Of a stretch of 64,000 nucleotides of DNA, positions 56,124-64,000 are shown piece by piece (position 1 is the stretch's first letter; every line of letters starts with the position of its first letter). The stretch spans positions 201,520 to 265,519 of the forward strand of contig CAJNOI010000130.1 of NCBI GenBank assembly GCA_905250115.1. Direction: 5' to 3'. The translations under genes were made by a program, and so were the position numbers. This stretch comes from Adineta steineri (taxonomy: Eukaryota > Rotifera > Eurotatoria > Adinetida > Adinetidae). The notes beneath the pieces are model-generated. The model was not told the origin of the DNA. It did no database searches and saw nothing but the letters and a program-made list of their open reading frames with translations.

Positions 56124-57026
56124 ATGCGATTGTTGATTATTTTTTTGTTGTTCACTGTTGTTCGAGCACAACAACAATATCCATGTTCATGTTCATGTTG
56201 TAATGGTGCATCATGTATTCCTAATGTGTTATCTACAGTATATGCACTATCTTGTACAACAGAAGCATGTCTCGTACAATGTCGGGCTTCATATCCTACA
56301 ATATGTCAAGCAACTCCTCCTTATGGTCAAATTATAGCACAATGTACGTCAAGTATTGCTCAACAATATAGTTGTCAATGCAATTGCTGCAACACCGGTT
56401 CTGCTTCTTGTTCACCTTCTTATGTCGGTACCAGTGTTGCATATACATGTGCATCAGGTTCATGTAGTATTTCATGTGCCCAGCAATATCCAAGTCAATG
56501 TATATCTAATCAAAATGGACAAACGCAAGGTCTATGTATGGGTCCTATAACTACTACAACAACAACAACAACTGTTGGTCCTTGGTTAGGTAATACTTGT
56601 TCATGTATGTGTTGCCAGAGCGGTTCTGGCTGTACACCAACATATGTTGGTATAACATCCGCATCTCAATGTTTATCAACAGCTTGTAATCAAGCGTGTC
56701 AAATTCGATACCCATCAGTATGTCCATCGTTATATATTCTCGGTCAAACAATTGGTACATGTACAAGTAGTACTACGAGTGGAACTACACAATGTGCATG
56801 TAATTGTTGTGGAACAACTGGATGTTTTAATTATACTATACGAACAAATGAAGGTTGTACAGCATGCAATTCATTGTGTCAATCACAATCACAATCACAA
56901 TGTCCAAATACTTTTCAAGTAACTCACACATGCTCTCTTAATAATGCAAAGACTTTTCATCCTTGGATAATTTTTATATTATCAATTATTTTTTTTAATT
57001 TTTTTGTTATAACTGATTTTATATAA
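56124..57026 (+). CDS. Secreted or membrane-tethered Cys-rich repeat protein
   Basis: Intronless, 300 residues. A signal peptide (MRLLIIFLLFTVVRAQ) is followed by four repeats of about 55-65 residues. Each opens with a C-x-C-x-C-C core (PCSCSCCNGASC, SCQCNCCNTGSASC, TCSCMCCQSGSGC, QCACNCCGTTGC), then C-x(3)-C, a Y-P-x-x-C step and a closing G-x-C. A poly-Thr tract (TTTTTTTV) separates repeats 2 and 3. The C terminus ends in a hydrophobic segment (WIIFILSIIFFNFFVITDFI) after a small-residue region, which could be a GPI signal or a transmembrane anchor. The regular Cys spacing suggests disulfide-rich knots. No known family is recognised. No toxin, antimicrobial or enzyme assignment can be made. 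Confidence 0.8.
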   Translation: MRLLIIFLLFTVVRAQQQYPCSCSCCNGASCIPNVLSTVYALSCTTEACLVQCRASYPTICQATPPYGQIIAQCTSSIAQQYSCQCNCCNTGSASCSPSYVGTSVAYTCASGSCSISCAQQYPSQCISNQNGQTQGLCMGPITTTTTTTTVGPWLGNTCSCMCCQSGSGCTPTYVGITSASQCLSTACNQACQIRYPSVCPSLYILGQTIGTCTSSTTSGTTQCACNCCGTTGCFNYTIRTNEGCTACNSLCQSQSQSQCPNTFQVTHTCSLNNAKTFHPWIIFILSIIFFNFFVITDFI

Positions 57027-57342
57027 TGTATTTTTATTTTACATTTATATTCAAATAGAAAATACATCATTTTTTCAGATTTTAATTAATAAACGAAAAA
57101 TATATTGTTTAATTGCAAAGGATGAATATTAAACGAAAAGTTGTATTACATAGATGTTGTATAATAGAATAGCAAGTGAACAATGACTAATTTTTATAAA
57201 ACTTACGATAGTATTTTTATTATAGTAAAATTATCTTCTTAAGTTAAATAATCAAACATGAGTAAATAAATTCTAACGTAATAAATTTAAATACAAAAAA
57301 TAGTATCAATATATTTGAAGATATGAAAAAAATAAATCAAAT
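57027..57342. other. Short intergenic, convergent gene ends
   Basis: AT-rich; contains AATAAA-like sequences expected for polyadenylation on both sides; nothing else seen. Confidence 0.4.
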
Positions 57343-58017
57343 TTAATATTTAAATAATTTAATCGAATCCGTTGATGAACGCCTCCGTTCTTTTTGTTTA
57401 TCTATTGTTTTTGATAAAATACTATCTTTTGTTTTGCATGTATCTGAAATTGAATCTTTTATACTAGTAAATGATGATCGTTGTTCTTGTATTTTATCAT
57501 GTTTTTTGATAGATTTTGTATTAATACAATGACTAAAATACATCAAAATGAAATAACTCACGCCAATACATAACGTAATCAATAATAAATATATAATTAG
57601 AGAGATAAAAAACACATTGCGATTAGATATATTGTGTTTTTTAGTAGTATTTATAACTGATACATGAGTATGATCTGTTGTAGTCGGCAAGTAGGTAGTT
57701 ATATTTTCTAATATTCGTGTTTTTTCAATATCACTGAGTATAGATACATTGAAAATGAATGCTGTTGTCTGTGTATATTGAATAATTTCAGTTGTTAATA
57801 TAATTTCATCAGAAGGTTCTGCTTGATCCACAAAATGTTCTCTGTTTTGCCGTCCGCGAGAAATAAAATTTCGTTTCCTGTTGAAGATTTTGTGAACCAT
57901 ATGACTTGAAAGTTTAATAAAGATATATTTATAGAATAGAAATTCAATGATTATTACATAATAATAATGAAAATAAATCGATTGAATTATTATTATTTTA
58001 ATTGTGCTAGGCAACAA
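57343..58017 (-). CDS. Orphan single-pass membrane protein
   Basis: Open frame of 224 residues. The ATG at 57900 (MVHKIFNRKRNF) gives 185 residues and may be the true start, because the 39 residues before it are mostly Ile/Tyr/Phe from AT-rich DNA. The predicted ectodomain is Thr-rich with several N-glycosylation sites (NVS, NIT, NTT, NIS). It is followed by one transmembrane helix (VFFISLIIYLLLITLCIGVS region) and a Lys/Ser-rich cytosolic tail (KSIKKHDKIQEQ, KQKERRRSSTDSIK) with phosphorylation-like RRRSS. No family is recognised. It may be one exon of a longer gene. Confidence 0.5.
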   Translation of the reverse strand: MLPSTIKIIIIQSIYFHYYYVIIIEFLFYKYIFIKLSSHMVHKIFNRKRNFISRGRQNREHFVDQAEPSDEIILTTEIIQYTQTTAFIFNVSILSDIEKTRILENITTYLPTTTDHTHVSVINTTKKHNISNRNVFFISLIIYLLLITLCIGVSYFILMYFSHCINTKSIKKHDKIQEQRSSFTSIKDSISDTCKTKDSILSKTIDKQKERRRSSTDSIKLFKY

Positions 58018-58292
58018 AAATTATTTCGACTTTTTTTATATTCGAATTTCAACTTATTTACATTCATCATGTACAAAGCAATTTAAATCGCAGATTTTTA
58101 TAGTTGTGTTATTGCATAACTTTATTTCAACGAGTATACAATACTTATCCAATGATGTAAATTTTTGATTATTTATTTGTTTCTATATTATTATCTTGCA
58201 GCATTCTTCTCTTTTTATGAGATAAATTTTTTCAAGTACTACTTATTGTTTGTAATTGAAAATATATTTAGATGTGCAAGGTAGGTAAGACT

Positions 58293-58657
58293 TAGAGGCC
58301 TGCACGGAGTCATTTTCGGAGTTGCCGTCGTAGTCAGATAAATTTTAGGTTAATAATTCAGCTTTAATGTTAAAGTATATTGAAGTTCATAGATTTATCG
58401 CCCGACATTTTCTCTACAAGATGATTTATTTTGAAGGATCGGCAGACGTCTTAGCGAGCCTCCCAAAGCAAAATAAAATACAGAAAAAGTCGGAGTCGAA
58501 AATGACTCCAACTTTTCTTTTGTGTTGGCGAGGTTCAACAAAGTATCTACCTATCCTTCGAAATACATCATTTCGTAGAGAAAATGTCGGGCAACAAAAC
58601 TACGAAATTTATTTGGCTCCGACGGCGACTCCGAAAATGACTCTGTGCAGGTCTCTA
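58293..58657. mobile_element. 365-bp hAT-like MITE with 8-bp target-site duplication
   Basis: Ends are TAGAGGCCTGCAC on the left and the reverse complement of TAGAGACCTGCAC on the right. The inverted arms continue inward for well over 100 bp (for example GAGTCATTTTCGGAGT in both arms, then CCCGACATTTTCTCTAC). They are flanked by 8-bp repeats GTAAGACT (58285-58292) and TTAAGACT (58658-58665), which match at 7 of 8 positions. An 8-bp duplication with TAGAG/CAGAG-type ends is typical of hAT transposons. The short internal open frame is not a transposase, so the element is non-autonomous. It is notably GC-richer than its surroundings. Confidence 0.8.
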
Positions 58658-59134
58658 TTAAGACTCTATCTTTTCAATATGAGTGAACCATAAAGATTTA
58701 CGAAAAATTTATTACTGGATGTTTCTCATACTACATAGTATTCGCTAAAAATTCAATTTTATTAAATAATCATTTTTCAAACGATCTCTTTTTTTTAGTT
58801 TCTGAACATCTGCATCAAATTTATCATTCGTTTTCTAATTGTGAATAGGGCATTTAATTTGTCTTGCAAAAATAACGCAATAAGACGATTTTATTTTTAT
58901 CGTATTTTGATATAAATCTATTTTAATTATCTATGATTTAATAAAATCAAATCATTTATTCTACGACAGTTAAAAACGACTTAATTCAGTACATTTTTGT
59001 TGACAATATAATATATAGATATCTTAATTATTCTGCTGACGTCAATTCTGACGGTTATATTTAATATCTATCACGCAAATCTCTTAGATAATATTCTTAT
59101 TATTAATAATTATTAGATAAAATAAGATTTTTAT

Positions 59135-61930
59135 TTATATAATAATACAAAATGCACTTTTTAAAATTGATGGTGATGGTTGATTTTTTTTCTCAATATT
59201 CATTGATGATGATGATGACGATGGAAATTTTGATTCATTACTTGGACTAGTTACTAATAGTTTATGTGTATTTATTGCTGCCTGATTAATATTCGACTCT
59301 TCATTTGTATTTAATGGTACTGAATGAATAATATCTTTTAATTCAAAAATTTCATTTTGAATATTTTTAACATCAGCATGTTCGGAACCATAATTTGATT
59401 GTAGGATATTTAAACTTTGATGAAAATAATGTAAAGCTTCATTTGACTTATTCATAGCACGATAAAGTCGTGCTAAACCTCGTAATGTATACGCAATATC
59501 ATTATGATTTGATGATAAAGTTGATCGACGAATATTCAGTAGTTTCATTTGACAAATTAATGCACGATCAAACATTCGACATTTCCAATAGAAATTTGTC
59601 ATTGGTGAAAGACATGTTTGTAATATTTCTTCATTTTTTTTATTTTCAAGAATTGTTAATGCTTGTTGATAATGTTGATCAGCTTGTTTTGGATTTTCAT
59701 CTTCATATATAGTTGCTATTAATACGAATATATGAGCTATACGTGGATGATTTTCATAATCATTACCAAGAATATGTTTTAAATGTAAAAGTTTTTCTTG
59801 ACATAATTCCATTGCTTTATTTGATTGATCGGTTTTTTTTAATAGATTTACTATTAAATCAAAATGTATTATAAGATTTTTATGATTTAATGGTAAACAA
59901 TGTTCTTCAATTTGTAATTGTTGAAAAAAATTATTTAATGCTAAATCTAATTTATTCATTTTTTCATAGATATTTCCAATATCACCATAACATATAGCAG
60001 TATCAGGATAATTTATATTATGCAAACAATGTTGACGTATTTCAAGTGTACGATTAAAATAATTCAAAGCATTTTGCCAATCTTGTTTATCTCGATAAAT
60101 CAAGCCAATATTTCGAATTGTAATTGCTTTATCTAAAGAATCATTTGAATTATTATTTTCTTGAATAGATAAAGCTTGTTGATAATAATTAAGCGCTTGA
60201 TTAAGATCATTTTTATCATGATAAATTTCTCCAATATTATTCAATGAATTTGCAAGTAATAAATGATCTTTTGAAAGAATATCATGTCGTATATCATAAG
60301 CTAAATTAAGATAAGTAAGTGCAGTATCATAATCATTTTTATCTTTATATGCTAAACCTAAATTCGATATTGTATTAGCTCGATAAAATTGATTTTTATT
60401 TTTTGAACATTTTGTTTCATAAATATATAATGATTGTCCATAGAATTCAATAGCTCGATCATAATTACCCATATGTTTATAAACAATTCCAATATTATTT
60501 AATAATAAAGCAATACGTGTATGATCAATAGTTAATTGTTTTTGACATATTTTTAAAGCATGTTGATATTTATTTAATGCTAAACTATATTCTTTTAATT
60601 CATCATAAATATTTCCTAATTCAAAATAAATTTCTGACATATGAATATATTCATTTGAGAATGATTTTGATAAAATTTGAAAATAAGTTTTTCCTTGATT
60701 TATTTCTTTAAGATTATTCCATAGTAAATGTCCAAAATAAATTATTGAATTTTGATAATTCATTTCATTTTCAATCCATTTAAAATATTCATTAATATGT
60801 TTTGTTCCATCATGATTTGTTATTAATTTGATTTCCCATAGATTATTTATTGTATTATATTCTATAGAGTCAATTTTAAATATTGAATTTATATTTAATA
60901 AAATATTTTGTTCACCATTCAATGATGATGATAGATCAGCTAAAAGATTTGTTTGAATAGAAAAATCAATATGAATTTCGAAAAGAATATTTTCTTTTGT
61001 TGTAAAATGTTGTTGAAAAAAAGCTAATGAATAATTTTTATTACGTGTTGTTAATATAAAATTATTTATTGAAATAAAACAACCAATATTTTTTTTTAAT
61101 TCTTCAATTTCATCATTTGACATAAATTGTGCTCGATAAACAATTAAATATTTTTCGTTTTTTATTATTTCACATTCTTTTTCAATTTCTAAACATATAT
61201 CAATAAGAAAATATTGAAATGAATATAAATATTCAATATCATGAATATATAATGCACGATTTAAAAATCGATATAAAAAACATTCTTTTGTATACCATTG
61301 TATAGCTTGTTGTGCTGTATAACTTTGACGAAATGATATAATTGTATCTAATTCATAATTATTCATTCGATAATATTGTAAACATTTATTTAATATTTCA
61401 TCACGTTTATATTCATTATGTGGAATTTGTTTAAGAATATTTATTAACATTTGATACCAACGAAATAAAGCTGATTCGTGTGTTAAATTTTGTATTTTAG
61501 GATTAAATAAACTATAAATAAATATTTGTTTTTCAATTAATAAAATATTTTCTTTAATTGAATTGAATAGATCATTTTGATTCGTATATATATCAATTAT
61601 TTTTGGATATTTTAATTTGAATTCTAATTCATTTATTATCTGTTTATCATCATAAATAAATATTGCAAGAATTGATTGTAAAGAATAAATTGAATTGAAT
61701 ATATCGGTTAATAATATATTTGAAATAATTAAAAATATTTCTTCATTGGAATTTAATTGAAGAAAATCAATACATAATTGAATATCTGTATAAAACTGTA
61801 TAGCTGGATTGATTTCAAATAATTTTGTTTGTATTTCAATACTGGGTTCAAATTTATCCAAATAAATTAATCGAATATTTTCTCTATTTACTGTTATTTC
61901 ATTTAAATAACGATTGATATTTTTAGCCAT
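59135..61930 (-). CDS. ART-like domain plus ten TPR repeats; catalytic motif degraded
   Basis: Intronless, 931 residues. Residues 1-135 form an alpha/beta receiver-like N-terminal domain (IRLIYLD, EEIFLIISN, ILAIFIYDD) that I recall from many bdelloid proteins. Residues about 190-370 resemble the mono-ADP-ribosyltransferase (R-S-E class) fold: YRAQFM with Arg266, FISINNFILTTRN at the STS position, and LNGEQNILLNINSIFKI at the ExE position. The motif reads E340-Q-N342, so the catalytic Glu is Asn and the STS is LTT; enzyme activity is doubtful. From about 430 to 870 there are ten kinesin-light-chain-like TPRs (LGNIYDELKEYSLALNKY, IGIVYKHMGNYDRAIEFY and so on), a protein-binding scaffold. The C terminus is Ser-rich. 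It is probably an adaptor derived from an ART-TPR enzyme. Confidence 0.82.
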   Translation of the reverse strand: MAKNINRYLNEITVNRENIRLIYLDKFEPSIEIQTKLFEINPAIQFYTDIQLCIDFLQLNSNEEIFLIISNILLTDIFNSIYSLQSILAIFIYDDKQIINELEFKLKYPKIIDIYTNQNDLFNSIKENILLIEKQIFIYSLFNPKIQNLTHESALFRWYQMLINILKQIPHNEYKRDEILNKCLQYYRMNNYELDTIISFRQSYTAQQAIQWYTKECFLYRFLNRALYIHDIEYLYSFQYFLIDICLEIEKECEIIKNEKYLIVYRAQFMSNDEIEELKKNIGCFISINNFILTTRNKNYSLAFFQQHFTTKENILFEIHIDFSIQTNLLADLSSSLNGEQNILLNINSIFKIDSIEYNTINNLWEIKLITNHDGTKHINEYFKWIENEMNYQNSIIYFGHLLWNNLKEINQGKTYFQILSKSFSNEYIHMSEIYFELGNIYDELKEYSLALNKYQHALKICQKQLTIDHTRIALLLNNIGIVYKHMGNYDRAIEFYGQSLYIYETKCSKNKNQFYRANTISNLGLAYKDKNDYDTALTYLNLAYDIRHDILSKDHLLLANSLNNIGEIYHDKNDLNQALNYYQQALSIQENNNSNDSLDKAITIRNIGLIYRDKQDWQNALNYFNRTLEIRQHCLHNINYPDTAICYGDIGNIYEKMNKLDLALNNFFQQLQIEEHCLPLNHKNLIIHFDLIVNLLKKTDQSNKAMELCQEKLLHLKHILGNDYENHPRIAHIFVLIATIYEDENPKQADQHYQQALTILENKKNEEILQTCLSPMTNFYWKCRMFDRALICQMKLLNIRRSTLSSNHNDIAYTLRGLARLYRAMNKSNEALHYFHQSLNILQSNYGSEHADVKNIQNEIFELKDIIHSVPLNTNEESNINQAAINTHKLLVTSPSNESKFPSSSSSSMNIEKKNQPSPSILKSAFCIII

Positions 61931-62672
61931 AGTTGTAAAAGATATTTTAAAAATTTAACAGAGCATGAGTATAATTATAGTATATAATAATGCCACTTTT
62001 TTTTCAGAAAGAAAATTCTCTTTTTTTTATTACGAAGGTCACGCACAGGAGATAAAAAGAGGAAGGGAGAGAAAGAGAAGACGACGTTGTTTTCTTATGT
62101 CAATCTAGCAAATATTCATCTATGGAATCAAAGATTAGATTAAAATAATCTACTTTAAGAAATGAATACGACTCAATAAAAATTATTTTAGTTGAATATG
62201 TTTTTTGAGGACAAAAAAAAAAGATCTATTTTTTTTTATAGAATCACTGCATTAGCATTGAATCAATAATTATATATGTATACACATCTCATATTATAAT
62301 AATGTATACAGGAAGTCATTTTATTTTTTCGAAGTGAAAATGATCTGAAAAACATAATTATATTTCAACAAAGATGATATATTAGTCGGCAAGACAAAAT
62401 TTATCTTTCATAGATTTTTATTTCAGTTTTTCTTACAATAAAAAAATTGTAATATATCATGTAAAGATATTATTCTAATTATAGAAAAAGCATAGACCTG
62501 AATTCCGACTTATAAATAACACAGAAATATATGATCTCGGTCAGATTTAAAAATTATTTTTATATATTTGATTGAGTAAGATGATGTTATTTTTAAGAAA
62601 ATACATAATGTTTACAAATATTGACATATGTTTTTATTTACATATAAGATTTATTAAAAACGATTTCAACTG
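61931..62672. other. Intergenic, no gene recognised
   Basis: Promoter side of the ART-like gene and 3' flank of the SLC2 gene. A purine-rich tract (AAAAAGAGGAAGGGAGAGAAAG, truncated here) lies near 62054; otherwise plain. Confidence 0.4.
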
Positions 62673-63942
62673 TTACCAAAATGCTTCGATTTCAGATAAT
62701 TTTTTACCTTTTGTCTCAGGCATCTAAAGTAAAAATCAATTCGACTACATATATATAAATCAATAGTATATAATATATACTTACTTTATAATATAAGAGA
62801 ACGAACGCTGATGAACAACAAACACAAAAGATAAGAAAAACATAACCATTAATTATTGATCGGAATACTGGAAATAATATGGTTACCACTATATAAATAG
62901 AAAAAATTATTTTTTTGTTTTAATTGATAAGAAAATATTTACATGTATTACAAAACCAACTAGCAAATACTGAAATTGAAAGAGCAGTTGGTCGCACATC
63001 AATTGTAAATACTTCATTTGGATATACGTAAGGAATTGGTCCAAGTCCAACAGCAAACATAGCAATAAACATCAACGTTAGTATTAATACAATAATTGCT
63101 GAAATAGTTTATTTCTAAATGATTTATTATGAATATAGAAGGAAAAAAAAGAACATACGTATATGAATTTGAATAAAAACACAAAGTAAAATCATGATAA
63201 ATGTAATTATACCAAGTGGATAAAGAATTAATGGACGACGACCAAATAATTCAACAAATTTTTCTGATACTATCGTTGCTACTAAATTAATGAGACCAGT
63301 TGATATTATACCCCAATAAACTTTATCTTCTACAAAACCAATCAATGAAAATGTTTCACTTGAATAGAAAAATACCTGTAATTTAAATTTTATTAGAATG
63401 TATATGAATTTATCTTTTCTTACTGAATTAATTCCACACAACTGTTGAATAGCATTCAATGCTATACTAGTCAATAATGGCCAACGAAAACGTGTAGTAG
63501 TAAACATACTACAAATCGATACATGCTGTGTTACAGCAGTTGCTTCTTGTCGTACGATTTCATCAAGTTCTGCTTCGATATAATTACTTTGTCGAAGAAT
63601 ACGAAGTGATTCAGCTGCTCTATTTCTTTCATGTTCTTGTACAAGCCATCGTGGACTTTCAGGTAATGTCCAAATAAGAAAACAACCTGCTAATGAAAAT
63701 AGACCAGCCCAAGACATACCCCAATTCCATTTACTATGAATTATGTAGGAATAACAACTATATACACATTCGATGATAAATAATCACTCACTCATGTTGA
63801 CCAAGCAACCATGGAACACCAATTATTTGGCCCACAAGTACTCCAATGACAATAAACAATTGATGAAATGTAACAACTTTACCACGCATAATTCGTGGAC
63901 TAATATCTGCTAAATAGATTGATGAGACAACGCAACACATCC
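62673..63942 (-). CDS. SLC2/GLUT-type facilitated sugar transporter (5' end outside window)
   Basis: Six exons are visible: 63792..63942, 63424..63733, 63159..63375, 62943..63098, 62785..62888 and 62673..62723. Junction phases are 2,0,1,1,0, and the first visible exon is entered in phase 1, so the 5' exons lie beyond 64000. MFS sugar-transporter signatures are present: YLADISPRIMRG (TM4-5), WTLPESPRWLV, the QQLCGIN motif of TM7, FGRRPL after TM8, GLGPIPYVYPNEVF in TM10, and the C-terminal PETKGK. The QxxGIN glutamine and the PESPR/PETKGK pair are the residues GLUTs use for hexose binding and gating. The protein is probably plasma-membrane hexose uptake. Confidence 0.88.
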
Positions 63943-64000
63943 CTAAAGTAAATATACACTGATATTACATTTTGTAATTCGTTTATATTTAACGTGTTCT

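Noticed and set aside
1..64000. CRISPR arrays, operons, Shine-Dalgarno sites, rho-independent terminators, rRNA or tRNA genes
   Set aside because: The window is eukaryotic by its spliceosomal introns and families. No regular spacer arrays were seen, and I recognised no rRNA or tRNA gene by eye, although a covariance-model scan was not possible.

Overview
This window looks like nuclear DNA from a bdelloid rotifer (Rotaria/Adineta type). The DNA is very AT-rich. Genes are split by many short spliceosomal introns of about 50-70 bp with GT..AG ends. The protein families are also typical of bdelloids: many intron-poor seven-transmembrane receptors, NHL and Kelch propeller proteins, an ADP-ribosyltransferase-like TPR protein, F-box/LRR genes and B-box-type coiled-coil proteins. 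Short arrays resembling the bdelloid telomere repeat (TGTGGG) lie scattered inside the sequence. Two runs of about 100 N (near 13.87 and 46.22 kb) show that this is a scaffold with gaps of unknown size. The genus is an inference.

Layout, left to right. 0-12.5 kb: the 3' part of a secreted Kelch protein (-), an F-box/LRR gene whose repeats are each one exon, telomere-like GT/CA arrays, a large secreted Cys-rich protein, and three 7TM receptors (one +, two - paralogues). 13.5-19.7 kb: a type II membrane NHL propeller gene bracketed by two copies of an uncharacterised gene (one truncated at the assembly gap), then a membrane-anchored 5'-nucleotidase-like enzyme and a decayed fragment of its C terminus. 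21-27 kb: a tandem duplication of a two-exon 7TM receptor with its flanks. 27.6-32.5 kb: a coiled-coil/MLLE (PABC-like) protein, a decayed coiled-coil gene fragment, and a single-pass membrane protein with a PARP-like catalytic fold on its predicted cytosolic side. 34-42.5 kb: a five-exon protein with a helical ARM-like region, a TIR domain and a SAM-like domain, a small Gly/Pro-rich protein, and a TRPA-like ankyrin cation channel. 43-54.4 kb: three more 7TM receptors, a secreted GH43-like glycosidase, a mitochondrial UbiB/ADCK-type kinase-like protein, and a seven-exon AGTRAP-like membrane protein made of very small exons. 55-64 kb: a Cys-rich secreted repeat protein, an orphan membrane protein, a 365-bp hAT-like MITE with near-perfect 8-bp target duplications, the ART-like/TPR protein, and the 3' part of a GLUT/SLC2 sugar transporter.

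The genes do not form an operon or a single pathway. Sensing and surface proteins dominate: eight 7TM genes, Kelch, NHL, Cys-rich secreted proteins and a TRP channel. Three proteins belong to NAD-related families (PARP-like, TIR, ART-like), and they are the most interesting candidates here. Gene models were built by hand from splice signals and reading-phase continuity and have not been checked against transcripts.
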